Shown: positions 42,596 through 52,018, counted from the first letter of the stretch. The stretch is 64,000 nt of DNA from Prorocentrum cordatum (GCA_963575745.1 CAUYUJ010021036.1:65001-129000), one strand, 5' to 3'. Numbers and translations are program-made. Notes: generated from the letters alone by a model not told the origin.

Positions 42596-43300
42596 GTGGA
42601 GGAGAGTGGGGTGCTGGAACCTGTCTTGGTCTACGATGCGAAGGGCCCCCCGCCGGGGGTCCGGCCGCTCCAGGCGCAGGAGGTTTGGCATTTGCGTGGA
42701 GGAGCCAGTGCCGACTGGCCCACCTTGTGCGGGCAGTTGAGCCACAGGGACTTGCTGAGGGGAGCCCTGCGTGCATGCCCCCCGCGCGCAGCCGCGGCTG
42801 CGCTAACAGCGGCACTCAGGCAAGCGGAGGTATCCACCGAGTCAGGAGGGAGGGCGGCGGGCATTTGCCGCCGGCCAGAGGACGAGGAGAGAAGACGGGA
42901 GCTCACGAGTTGGCTCCAGGCTGATGAGAGGCGCCGGCAGGAGGCTGCGAGGAGGGGTGAGCGGCACGGCGGCATGCTGCCGGGAGGGCGGGCGCAAAGC
43001 TTGCTCGACGACCCCTACCCCGACGTGATTATTCTGCGAGTGGGGCGTGACCCGGATGGAGGGCCGCAGTGCTGGAACGAGTGCGGGAGGAGCTGCGCTC
43101 GCTTGGAGCACGGCTGGGGCTGGCATTGCTGTCGGACGTGCCGCGACACGGATGGCGACGCCCATGGGCCTTATATTGTCAGGCCCAACATGAGGACCTC
43201 CAGAGGAGGCAGAGGGAGGCGGGCTACCGCCCACCGGCGAGCGAGGAGGCTAGTGGCAGCGGTGGTCCTGGAGCCCAGGCAGCAGGCGAGGAGGCCTTGA
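42596..43300 (+). CDS. Giant retroelement downstream reading frame with Cys cluster
   Basis: Same frame as the RT region, after its TGA. The N-terminal half reads EPVLVYDAKGPPPGVRPLQA and has helical Arg/Glu-rich parts. A cluster at about 43070-43190 has CWNECGRSCARLEHGWGWHC followed by CRTCRDTDGDAHGP, a possible zinc-binding fold. After about 43190 the frame turns into Arg-rich low-quality sequence, while the next frame (43069-44859) becomes protein-like, so a frame change near 43180 is likely. Function unknown. Confidence 0.5.
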   Translation: MEESGVLEPVLVYDAKGPPPGVRPLQAQEVWHLRGGASADWPTLCGQLSHRDLLRGALRACPPRAAAAALTAALRQAEVSTESGGRAAGICRRPEDEERRRELTSWLQADERRRQEAARRGERHGGMLPGGRAQSLLDDPYPDVIILRVGRDPDGGPQCWNECGRSCARLEHGWGWHCCRTCRDTDGDAHGPYIVRPNMRTSRGGRGRRATAHRRARRLVAAVVLEPRQQARRP

Positions 43301-44859
43301 GGCACCCACCGCCCATGGCGGCGCCAGGCGGCCGCCTCCCTCCCATCTGGGAGGAGCAGCAGCCTGCGGTGGTGAAGGCACCGCCAAGCACGGCCAGGGA
43401 GGGCCTGCGGCCCGAGGGGCCACCCGTCGAAGGGGCGCAGGGCAGGCTGGTGGGAGCTGGAGGAGACCCACTGGTCAGCAGGAGCCGACACGCGGGAGGA
43501 TCTGAGGATGAGAGCTGGGGCCACTGGACGCCCACAGGGCGACGTGAGGTTGCCGAGGGGGTGGGAGATGGCGCCGGCGGTGCGGACCAGGCCCCACCCC
43601 CCCCAGAGGCGAGGGATGCCTTGCGCCCGCGCCGGCTCCCAGGGCGCCCCTACTTGGAGCACCCCCAACCTGCGACCGCAGTTGATGGCGGAGCACTGTG
43701 GCGGCCAGGGTTCTGCAGCAACAAGTGCGCGGGGCGGTCGGAGGGAGCGGACTGGGCAGAAGGAGGCGCGAAGCACTTCAGGCACTGCGAGAAGATGCCC
43801 CACGGCCAGCCACCCCTCGAGGGGGGAGGGCCGCCGGCGACCGCGGCGGCAAGCAAGAAGCGCAAGCAGGAGCGCAAGCAAGAGGTCGCAGAGGCTGCCG
43901 CCCGGGTGCTAGCTGCCGCCGCGCTGGCCGCCCCCCCTCCGGGGCCTGAGCCAGGAGCCGTGGAGGAGCAGGGTGAGGAGAGCGGCAGTGGGAGCCAGAG
44001 CGAGGAGTGCCCCCCCCCGTCACCAGGGGAGCTCACCCGGCGGGCGCGTGCGGAGCGAGCGGCCGCCCGGCAGAGGAAGGCGGAGGCGGATCGGCTCAAG
44101 AACGCGGCCAGGCACCCAGGTGAGGGACAGGCGGAGCACGTCTGCCTTAGGGCGATGACCCCACCTGCACCAGCGGAGGTCAAGCAGGAGGATGGGTCGG
44201 AGGAGGAGCCCCCGACGGAGGTTGCGCGGGCGGTCGGTCAGACTCACCGTGCTCTCGCACGGCGGGTGGAGTTCCAGAGGACAGGGCTCTGGTCCGCCCC
44301 CGAGGAGGAGGGCCGCCCCAGGGAGGGGGCCGCCAGGGCGGAGACGCCAGTTGCCCACCCTCGTCCTGGCCGAGAGCCACTCCCGCAGCCAGAGGGGCGG
44401 GCCGACCGCGAGCCGCTGCCCCAACCGGGAAGTTGGGCACCCCCTTCGGGGGAGTCGAGCGGGTCCGGCGGGCCGGCGAGGCTGCCGCAGCCCCCTGGTC
44501 ACTGGGCGGAGGAGGACCCGCTCGGGCCAGGCGGACCCGCGCGAGCTGCCGAGGACGTGAGGGACCTCAACTCACCCGAATCCTACTCGGAGGAGGACTC
44601 TGAGGGGGCAGAGGAGGAAGTTGACGAACTTCGGCCAGTGCCTTTCCCAGGTGGCGGCCCGGACGCCCGCTACGCGTGGTGTGAGTGCTGCGGCGTGCAG
44701 GGCGAGGGCCGGGACATGGGCTGCCCGATGTGCAACCAGACATACCCCATTTCGATGGCGAAGGGCCGGTCGTTGGCAGCACAGAGGGCAGCCAAGGAGC
44801 GCCGCCGCGGCCGCCTGCTCCGCCCCCCTTGTTGGTTATCGGCGACCCCCCTCCAATAA
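43069..44859 (+). CDS. Giant retroelement last reading frame, Pro/Glu/Gly-rich with C-terminal CxxC pair
   Basis: 596 codons open; probably real from about 43180 (YCQAQHEDLQRRQREAGYRPP split by that point). Mostly low-complexity Pro, Gly, Glu and Arg. There are two Cys clusters, FCSNKCAGRSEGADW with HFRHCEKM near 43710-43800 and a better one at the end, WCECCGVQGEGRDMGCPMCN (about 44679-44740). A basic helix SKKRKQERKQEVAEAAARV lies near 43855. It ends with TAA at 44857-44859. No known family; role in the element unknown. Confidence 0.5.
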   Translation: MLERVREELRSLGARLGLALLSDVPRHGWRRPWALYCQAQHEDLQRRQREAGYRPPASEEASGSGGPGAQAAGEEALRHPPPMAAPGGRLPPIWEEQQPAVVKAPPSTAREGLRPEGPPVEGAQGRLVGAGGDPLVSRSRHAGGSEDESWGHWTPTGRREVAEGVGDGAGGADQAPPPPEARDALRPRRLPGRPYLEHPQPATAVDGGALWRPGFCSNKCAGRSEGADWAEGGAKHFRHCEKMPHGQPPLEGGGPPATAAASKKRKQERKQEVAEAAARVLAAAALAAPPPGPEPGAVEEQGEESGSGSQSEECPPPSPGELTRRARAERAAARQRKAEADRLKNAARHPGEGQAEHVCLRAMTPPAPAEVKQEDGSEEEPPTEVARAVGQTHRALARRVEFQRTGLWSAPEEEGRPREGAARAETPVAHPRPGREPLPQPEGRADREPLPQPGSWAPPSGESSGSGGPARLPQPPGHWAEEDPLGPGGPARAAEDVRDLNSPESYSEEDSEGAEEEVDELRPVPFPGGGPDARYAWCECCGVQGEGRDMGCPMCNQTYPISMAKGRSLAAQRAAKERRRGRLLRPPCWLSATPLQ

Positions 44860-45159
44860 ATGCCAAATAATACCAAATATTCGCGCTAAATATTGTTTCA
44901 ACCACGCAACCTTGGTGAAGCCTCAAGTCTCCTTCTGTTTTCCAGCATGTCGCGTGGTCGGACATGTTCAAAACCATTTCGCGATCCTTGAGTTTTGAGT
45001 GTTCCCCGCGAAGATTTTGAAGCTTTCCGTGAGGGCTGGGTGTTCCCAACGAGTATTTTGAACACCAGTGTGCCCTCCGCGTTTTTCCCATCGTGATTTT
45101 CACATTAATTTCATCGTCCCTGGGTGCGTGGCTGAAGTGAGATTCCGCGGTGCGGATTC
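44860..45159. other. Retroelement 3' flank, AT-richer, nothing recognised
   Basis: Contains AATATT and TTTTGAA-rich sequence, with no coding signal. It could hold the 3' untranslated end of the giant element. Confidence 0.35.
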
Positions 45160-45560
45160 GTGTTGTTGTTGTTTGTTTGTTGTTGTTGTTGAACATTATT
45201 ACTTCTAAAGAATAATTATTGTTGGGGCCCCTGGTGCACGACCCCCCCGCCGCGCCTAGGCCGCAGCCTCATTTTCATCATTTTCGTGAGGAAGTCTCAG
45301 GCAAAACGGGGGAGTCCGGATCCGGTTGTGTTGTTACGATCGGTTTTCCCTTGCAAAAAATAAGCTAAAGTGGACATTTCTTGTTCTAACATAACCAAAC
45401 TTCAAGAATCCCTTGCAAAAAATCATGTAAAGTTGACATTCGCGCGCGCAAGACGAAATCCTTCCAAAACCTTAGTTTTCGTAGCGATTTTAACATAAAA
45501 CCATAAAAACCAATGGTTTTTCAAAAAAAAAAAAAAAAGTCACACATTCATCCCGCGCGC
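45160..45560 (+). repeat. Composite unit part R, copy 1 (about 375 bp)
   Basis: After a (GTT)n run, GAACATTATT.CTTCTAAAGAATAATTATTG and the following 340 bases match 46885-47258 with high identity up to CATCCCGCGCGC. The unit itself holds two copies of CCCTTGCAAAAAAT and GTGGACATT about 70 bp apart. It is AT-richer than its surroundings. Confidence 0.9.
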
Positions 45561-46109
45561 TCTTGCGGATTTGTAGGAAACCCAACACTTTTTAATCATT
45601 TCTGTCAAACGGGCTTTTGCGAGCAACTTTTTCACGTGCTTCGAACTTCTCCAACAACGGTTGCGCACCTGCCAGGGCCATCATCCCTGTCAAATAATAC
45701 CATGCGGGACACATTCGTTTTTTCTTCGCGCGCGCACGCCGAAATCTTCAAAAACCATTGGGTTTCTTAGGAATTTTAGCATCGCGCAACATAAAATCAT
45801 ACGAATCGCACCGTAGGTCCTCGAAAAACATCTGTACGAATTTTCAAAATTTCTACCCGCGCGCGCTGTCCGAATCTTAAAAAACCAATGGTTTTTCAAC
45901 ATTTATGTTACATGAGCTCGCGCGAGCTACTTTCGCAAGCTCTTTCAACGGCGTTCGCGCGCCTGCAGGGGGCCACAATCCCTTGCAAAACATACCATGC
46001 GGGACACATGCGCGCGTGTCGCGTCGTCGTCGTCGTCGTCGGCGGCATGTTACCACAACAAGTCCGCGTGTCACCGCGTCATCGAACAAAATCACTGATC
46101 ACTGTCACA
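45561..46109. other. Interior of first R-S unit, nothing recognised
   Basis: Holds short echoes of R (CCAATGGTTTTTCAA near 45887; ATACCATGCGGGACACAT near 45697 and 45988) and a (GTC)n run near 46021-46040. Confidence 0.5.
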
Positions 46110-46131
46110 TCCGTAGCCATCTCGGATCAAG
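46110..46131 (+). other. Relict dinoflagellate spliced-leader exon, second locus
   Basis: Reads TCCGTAGCCAT, then CTCGGA, then TCAAG; 19 of 22 positions equal the DinoSL exon (differences at positions 12, 14 and 17). It is followed by GGTATC and, 27 bases later, an ATG that opens a small frame. This fits a retroposed trans-spliced mRNA. A decayed SL RNA gene is an alternative, but no Sm-site-like sequence follows closely. Confidence 0.8.
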
Positions 46132-46157
46132 GTATCGCCTGTGTTCTTGGATGGGTC

Positions 46158-46343
46158 ATGGCTTTGTCGGCGAAAGCCCTTGACGAGCAGTATGGTCCAG
46201 AGCTGTCGCGGCCTCCCTTGGCCAACTGCGGCAGCCCGTATTATTTGCATCAGGCGCTCGTTGCAAAGGGTATCCAGGTCAGTCACCAGGCGCGCAAGGT
46301 ATTGCACGTTGAGGCCGGAACGACAACCACAGAACAAGAATGA
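46158..46343 (+). CDS. Small ORF behind relict spliced leader, possible retrogene fragment
   Basis: 61 codons from ATG 46158 to TGA at 46341-46343, in frame with the sequence right after the spliced-leader relic. Residues include ALSAKALDEQYGPELSRPP, YYLHQALVAKG and VSHQARKVLHVEAG, with ordinary amino-acid balance and no low complexity. No family recognised. If the mRNA-recycling model is right this is the 5' part of a recycled transcript, possibly decayed at the 3' end. Confidence 0.45.
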   Translation: MALSAKALDEQYGPELSRPPLANCGSPYYLHQALVAKGIQVSHQARKVLHVEAGTTTTEQE

Positions 46344-46675
46344 GCATGTATCGTCTCGCAACAACGGAAACAAGTCCTGTGGTATGCTGGCGCCACCCAC
46401 GTGGTACCACTCAAAATAAGTGTCTTCGCTTGTGTGGTACAGAAACGGAAAAACGTCGTATCAGACGCTGCGCCTCACCAGCCAAAGCAGTCCATATCAT
46501 TGTAGGACCTACAGACAGTACCGGCGTCGTACTGGTTTACCGTGGTTTCCTATTCTAGCGTCAGGAACACGTTACCACCAAAAACCAGTACAGGTGTCCA
46601 GTGTTGGAACAGGGGGAAAAGTCGTATACTAAGCTAGCGTCCAGAAAATGTTACCACAACAAGTCACTGTACCCA

Positions 46676-46875
46676 TGCGCCAGTGTAGTAGCCACGGTCG
46701 TCCGCAGGCCACGAAGTGAAGTGTCCGAACGTCATAGGGCGGGAAGCTGGGTGTGGGTGGTGGCGAAGAGTCGTTTGGAAATGTGGTAGAGCTTGAACCG
46801 GCCCCCCCACAAAGTGGGGGTATTGCCCGCCTCCTATGAAAACCCTGGCACTGGTGAGAACGGAGTGTCCCCACG
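46676..46875 (+). repeat. Composite unit part S, copy 1 (about 200 bp)
   Basis: GCCAGTGTAGTAGCCACGGT, CGTCCGCAGGCCACGAAGTG and the following 150 bases match 47787-47990 almost exactly, up to CCCTGGCACTGGTGAGAAC. It contains a perfect hairpin CCCCCAC-AAA-GTGGGGG. It runs directly into GTTGTTGAAC, the start of R copy 2. Confidence 0.9.
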
Positions 46876-46884
46876 TGCTAGTAA

Positions 46885-47258
46885 TTGTTGTTGAACATTA
46901 TTTATTCTAAAGAATAATTATTGTTGGGCCCCCTGGTGCGCGCCCCCCCTGCGCCGCCTAGGCCGCAGCTACATTTTCATCATTTTCGTGAGGAAGCCTC
47001 AGAAAAGAGGGTGTGTACAGGATCCGGTTGTTTTGTTGTAATCCGCTTTCCCTTGCAAAAAACAATAGAAAATGACATTTCTTGTTCTAATATAATCAAA
47101 TTTCAAGAATCCCTTGCAAAAAATAAGGTAAAGTGGACATTCGCGCGCGCAAGACGAAATCCTTCGAAAACCTTAGTGTTCGCAGCGATTTTAACATAAA
47201 AACATCAAAAAACCAATGGTTTTTCAACAAAAAATTGTCAAAATCTCATCCCGCGCGC
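46885..47258 (+). repeat. Composite unit part R, copy 2
   Basis: Matches 45184-45560. Same order of blocks, small indels in A-runs. Confidence 0.9.
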
Positions 47259-47344
47259 CCCTCCTCTCTCTTCTCTCCTTTCCTCCTTGTCCTGCTCCTC
47301 CTCCTCCTCCTCCTCCGGCGGGGGGCGTGAGGATCCGGCATCGC

Positions 47345-47560
47345 TCACAACCATCGGGGCAACCATCGGGACAACCATCGGAACAACCATCGGGACAACC
47401 ATCGGGACAATCATCGGGACAGTCATCGGGACAACGATCGGGACAAGCACAACCATCAGGACAACCATCGGGACAATCATCGGGACAACGATCGGGACAA
47501 CCACAACCATCAGGACAACCATCGGGACAACCATCGAGACAACCATCGGGACAACCATAT
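47345..47560. repeat. 12-bp minisatellite GGACAACCATCG
   Basis: About 18 units with single-base variants. One frame gives QPSG repeats, an artefact of the 12-bp unit. Confidence 0.95.
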
Positions 47561-47786
47561 CCTCTCTCTCTTGTGTATTCCCACATCCCTCAGGAATTTG
47601 CCCTAAAGATGTGATCAACTATCTTGTGAGTACGTATCATGTGTATCATGTGTATCATGTACCATATGCATCATATGCAACAGATGTTCTGTGGAAGGCT
47701 TAACAACTTCTGTGGGTTAACAAGGCTTAACAACTTCTGTGGGTGTACGAACGTAGGCTTAACAACTTCTGTGGGTGTGTACTCCA
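47561..47786. other. Short repeats between minisatellite and S copy 2
   Basis: GTGTATCAT repeats near 47635-47660 and three copies of GCTTAACAACTTCTGTGGGT at 47698, 47727 and 47757. Confidence 0.7.
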
Positions 47787-47990
47787 CGCCAGTGTAGTAG
47801 CCACGGTCGTCCGCAGGCCACGAAGTGAAGTGTCCGAACGTCATAGGGCGGGAAGCTGGGTGTGGGTGGTGGCGAAGAGTCGTGTGGATATTTGGTAGAG
47901 CTTGCACTGCCCCCCCACAAAGTGGGGGTATTGGCTGGCGTCGCATGAAAACCCTGGCACTGGTGAGAACACTGAGCGTTCGGGTAAAGT
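47787..47990 (+). repeat. Composite unit part S, copy 2
   Basis: Matches 46676-46875 including the CCCCCAC-AAA-GTGGGGG hairpin. It is followed by (GTT)n, where the first copy is followed by R. Confidence 0.9.
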
Positions 47991-48034
47991 GATTGTTGTT
48001 GTTGTTGTTGTTGTTGTCGTCGTCCCACCCGCAA

Positions 48035-48390
48035 CCCGCCCCGCGACCCACCCGCGACCCACCCCGCGACCCACCCGCGACCCACCCGCGACCCACCCGC
48101 GACCCCCCCGCGACCCACCCCGCGACCCACCCCGCGACCCACCCCGCGACCCACCCTGCGACCCACCCTGCGACCCACCCGCGACCCACCCGCGACCCAC
48201 CCCGCGACCCACCCCGCGGCCCACCCCGCGACCCACCCGCGACCCACCCGCGACCCACCCCGCGACCCGCCCGCGGCCCACCCCGCGACCCACCCGCGAC
48301 CCGCCCGCGACCCACCCGCGACCCACCCGCGACCCACCCGCGACTCACCCCGCGACCCACCCGCGACCCACCTTCGACCCAAACCACGTT
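48035..48390. repeat. 11/12-bp satellite CGCGACCCACC(C)
   Basis: About 30 units alternating irregularly between 11 and 12 bases. All reading frames here are artefacts. Confidence 0.95.
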
Positions 48391-48735
48391 CAAGGTACAA
48401 ACCAACATTTTCGGCGCCTGCGGCGGCCTTTTTTTGCATTCCTTCCAGATGGAGAGCCCGCGACCCACCCCGCGATCAACTCGCGACCAACCCGCGACCC
48501 AAACCACGTTCAGGGTACAAACCACATTTTTCGGCGCCTGCGGCGGGCATCTTTTGAATCGTTCTAGGTGGAGAGACCGCGGCCCACCCGCGACCACGTT
48601 CAGGGTGCAAACCAATTTTTTCGGCGCCTGCGGCGAGCATCTTTTGCATTCGTTCCCGGTGGAGAACCCGCGGCCCGCGGCCCACCCGCAACCCAAACCA
48701 CGTTCAGTGTACAAACCAATTTTTTCGGCGGCTAG
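48385..48735. repeat. Satellite with the same GC core box as 7858-8545
   Basis: The box CGGCGCCTGCGGCGGGC (variants) at 48412, 48532, 48622 and a truncated one at 48726, each preceded by CCACGTTCA.GGT.CAAACCA and a T-run. Spacers derive from the CGCGACCCACC satellite and GGTGGAGA.CCGCG. Confidence 0.9.
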
Positions 48736-48841
48736 TCAGAAGAGGAGGAAGAAGAGGATGCGGGTGACATGAGGAGGAAGAAGAGGAGGATGGGTGACAC
48801 GAAGACCGCAATTGCGGATAAGAGTGAGGAGTCGATGGCGC

Positions 48842-49240
48842 TCTCCTCCTCCTCCTCCGCCTCCTTCTCCTCCTCCTCCTCCCTTTTCCTCCTCCTCCTC
48901 CTCCTCTTCCTCCTCCTCCTCCGCCTCCTACTCCTCCTCCTCTTCCTCGTCCTCGTCCTCGTTCTCAACGTCATCGTCGTCCTCCTCCTCCTCCACCTCG
49001 TCCTCCTCCTCCTCCTCCGCTTCTTCCTCGTCCTCCCCCTCCCCCCCTCGTCCTGCCATCATCGTCCTCCCATTGTCGTCATGTTCCTCCTCGTCGTCCT
49101 CCTCCTCTTCCCCCCCCCCCGATCCTCCGCCCTCCTCCTTTTCGTCGTCGTCGTCGTCGACGTCATCGTCGTCGTCCCCTCCCTCCTCCTCCTGCTCCTC
49201 CCCCTCCTCCTCCCCCTCCTCGTCCCCCTGCAAAAGCAGC
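48842..49240. repeat. (CCT)n tract with (GTC)n parts
   Basis: Polypyrimidine triplets with GTC/TCG interruptions. Confidence 0.9.
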
Positions 49241-49484
49241 CCGCCGCAGGCCCCTCATCTTCCTCCTCTTCATGTCACCCATCCTCCCTCGCCCCCCCCC
49301 TCCGCGGCCCAACGGGGGGGCCCCGGGCCCCGGGCCCCCGGGGCCGCGGCCGCCCGGCGGCCGGCGGGCCGCGATGGCCGCGGTCGAGAAGAAGGGCGGC
49401 CCGAAGGCGGCCAAGAAGGGAGGGGGGAGAGGGGGCAGTAGGAGAGTTTGGGAGGAGAGGGCGAGGAGAGGGGGCAGTAGGAGA

Positions 49485-49489
<5 letters not shown>

Positions 49490-49549
<60 letters not shown>

Positions 49550-49720
49550 GAGAGAGAAAGAGAGAGAAGAGAGAGAGAGAGGGAGAGAGAGAGAAAAAAA
49601 AAAAAAAGAGAGAGAGAGAGAGAGAGAGGGACAGAAGACCCTCCAGGCTCCCTCTCCTCCTCCTCCTCCTCCTCCTCCTCCTCCTCCTCCTCCTCCTCCT
49701 CCTCCTCCTCCTCCTCCTCT
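49490..49720. repeat. (GA)n followed by (CTC)n
   Basis: Nearly pure GA from 49490 to 49630 with an A15 run near 49595, then pure CTC triplets 49658-49720. The purine/pyrimidine polarity flips between them. Confidence 0.95.
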
Positions 49721-50117
49721 CTGTTTCCCTCTCCGCGCTGCTGCTGCTGCCCTGCCCCCCGTCGTCGCCGTCCTCCTCGTCGTCGTTATCGTCGCCCTCT
49801 TCCTCCTCGTCGTCGCTTTCGCCCACCCTTTTCAGCCCCCTCCATCCTCGTCCTCTTACTTCAGTTCATGTCCTAATCCTCATTCTCATCCTCATTATTC
49901 CCCCTCCCCTCCTCCTCTTCCATGTTCCCCTCCCCCCTCTCCCTTTCGCTCCTCTCCTTCCTCATCGCGCCCAGCCCGACGCCATGCTCGACGCTCTCAG
50001 CGACGCCCAGCCCGACGCCCAGCCCGACGACATGCTCGACGACCTCAGCGACGACGCGGGGGAGGCCGGGGAGGGGAGGGAAGAGGAGAAAGGGGAAGTG
50101 GGAAGAACGGGGGGGGG

Positions 50118-50330
50118 AGGGGGAGGGGGAGGAGGAGGAGGAGGAGGAGGAGGAGGAGGAGGAGGAGGAGAAGGAGGAGGAGGAGGAGGAGGAGGCGGGT
50201 CGGAGGCGGAGGCGGAGGCGGAGACGGAGGTGGAGGGGGAGGGGGAGGCGGAGGCGGAGGCGGAGGCGGAGGCGGAGGCGGAGGAGGAGGGGGGGGAGGA
50301 GTAGGGGGAGGAGGAGGAGGAGGGTGGAGG
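50118..50330. repeat. (GGA)n tract with GGCGGA hexamers
   Basis: Includes a GGAGGCGGAGGCGGAG hexamer block repeated at 50880-50920 and 50955-51005. Confidence 0.95.
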
Positions 50331-50339
50331 AGGAGAGCC

Positions 50340-50460
50340 TCTTCGGTCCTTTTGGAGGCATGTTGTTGCTATCTTGAGCCATGCCGGGCTATCTTGAGCG
50401 ATCTTGGAAGCCATCTTGGGCTCACTGAGGCCCTCTTGGAGCCATCTCGGGCTGTCTGAC
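50340..50460. repeat. Degenerate repeats of TCTTGGAGCCATCT type
   Basis: About six imperfect units around CTTGGAGCCATCTCGGGCT. GGCCCAAGAGGGC-like repeats at 51110-51165, 52880-52935 and 56905-56970 look related. Confidence 0.6.
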
Positions 50461-50526
50461 GACTCGCGCCCCCCCCCGCCCAGGTCCAGGGGAGGGGGTA
50501 TAAGGGGGAGGGGTCGAGCTACCGAC

Positions 50527-50768
<242 letters not shown>

Positions 50769-50802
50769 GCCAGTTTCGCAGCAGGACGAGGATGTGGGAG
50801 AG

Positions 50803-51030
50803 GGGGTGGAGGAGGAGGAGGAGGAGGAGGAGGAGGAGGATAAGGAGGAGGAGGAGGAGGAGGAGGAGGAGGAGGAGGAGGCGGGTCGGAGGCGGAGGCG
50901 GAGGCGGAGACGGAGGTGGAAGGTGGAGTGGGGGGGGGGGGGGGGGGAGGGGGGGGCGGAGGCGGAGGCGGAGGCGGAGGCGGAGGAGGAGGGGGAGGCG
51001 GAGGAGGAGTAGGGGGAGGAGGAGGAAGCC
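50803..51030. repeat. (GGA)n tract with GGCGGA hexamers, second copy
   Basis: Parallels 50118-50330 including the GGCGGA block and a following GGAGTAGGGGGAGG, suggesting duplication of the whole tract. Confidence 0.9.
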
Positions 51031-51172
51031 AAAACCTTTCAACAACCAATTGAAAACCAATGATTTTTTTTTTGCCGTCTCGCCTTTTCGCTTCCGACGC
51101 GCTTCTGAGGCCTCAAGATGGGCCCGAGATGGCCCAATAGAGCTTCAAGAGGGGCCCAAGATGCTCCCAAGA

Positions 51173-51222
51173 CCGTCCGTGCATGAGTTCACGCCGATAG
51201 GCGTGAACCCATGCACGGACGG
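51173..51222. repeat. Stem-loop with GATA loop
   Basis: Arms 51173-51195 and 51200-51222, 23 bases each with one mismatch, loop GATA. The arm starts CCGTCCGTGCATG. Confidence 0.95.
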
Positions 51223-51429
51223 ACAGGTCCGGCCGGGCAGGGGTGGGGGAAGGAAAGAAGGAAGGGGGGGGGTGGATGAGGGGGCGACGGAGCGGACGGC
51301 GACGCCACGACAACGATAACGACGAGACGTCGACGACCGCGCAGGCCGTCTCGATCACCCCCACCCGCTCTCCGAGTCTCGGCTTAGCCAGGGGTCGCCA
51401 TTGGATGGTCAGCCACTGGGGACCAAAAC

Positions 51430-51640
51430 GGACGCCAGGTGCGCGACGCTGACGAGGTGCGCCGCGCGTGCCACGCGCTCCGCGCGCACCAGGTGCGCTT
51501 GGCGCCCACGGGGCCCAAGCGTGCCAGGCGCGCCTTGTGCGCCAGATGCGCCGCGTGCTCCATAAGCGCCAAGTGCGCCACATGCCTCGCCCGCGCCAGG
51601 CGCGCCAGGCGCGCGGCGCGCGCAGAGTGGGCCACGTGCG
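51430..51640. repeat. Degenerate GCGCCAGG.GCGCC repeats
   Basis: Imperfect units of about 15 bp rich in GCGC palindromes. Confidence 0.7.
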
Positions 51641-51802
51641 CACATACACGTGACAGCACATGTCGGAAACCATGCCGACCCCCACCATCACTGTCAAAAA
51701 CCGCTGCAGTCAAATGTTGTGTTTGCTTTTGTTAGGTAATGAGTTAACTCATTAATGTTTTCGAAGTTAAGTTATGTGTTTAGTAATGACTTGCGTTTTA
51801 GC

Positions 51803-52018
51803 GATCGCGGGGCGCCTGCGCATGGTCCAATATTTTGCCGCAAAGTGCACTTCATATTGTTTTTCGACAAGGGTGGCGGGGGGTGGCGGTGGCATTGTTC
51901 CAGGCCTGCACGCAGCAGGCAATGCGCGGGCACTCCCGCCGCCCCTCTCAAAAAGAATGCAAAGTGCTCGCGGGGCGCCCGCGCATGGTCCAATATTGTG
52001 CCGCAAGATGCACTTCCA
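51803..52018. repeat. Direct repeat pair, 168 bp apart
   Basis: GCGGGGCGCC.GCGCATGGTC followed by CAATATT.TGCCGCAA and TGCACTTC occurs at 51803-51850 and 51971-52018. Confidence 0.9.

Larger units (their letters stand above)
33000..44860 (+). mobile_element. Giant retroelement, about 11.8 kb (DIRS-like by RNase H type)
   Basis: A single block of plus-strand coding sequence in three successive frames: a 2273-codon ORF, an RT-RNase H region in the -1 frame, and Cys-rich to Pro-rich ORFs. RNase H carries GDN and NEMADMISR, which resembles the RNase H of DIRS-type elements more than LINE RNase H. No tyrosine recombinase, integrase or retropepsin was recognised, and no terminal repeats were found by eye, so the class is inference. 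Only one stop (TAG at 41582) and one or two frame changes break some 3.9 thousand codons, so the copy is recent or partly under selection. Confidence 0.7.

Noticed and set aside
45160-47258. R copies as LTRs of an LTR retrotransposon
   Set aside because: The interior has no gag or pol, no primer-binding site or TG...CA ends were seen, and the S repeat shares the duplication, so tandem duplication explains it better.
47671-48714. 347-codon minus-strand frame
   Set aside because: Built from the 11/12-bp satellite and S repeat; Gly/Arg repeats are artefacts.
50380-50425. CTTGAGCCA and AGCCATCTTGGGCTCA resembling DinoSL on either strand
   Set aside because: They belong to a local degenerate repeat family (TCTTGGAGCCATCT) with many variants, so similarity is likely incidental.
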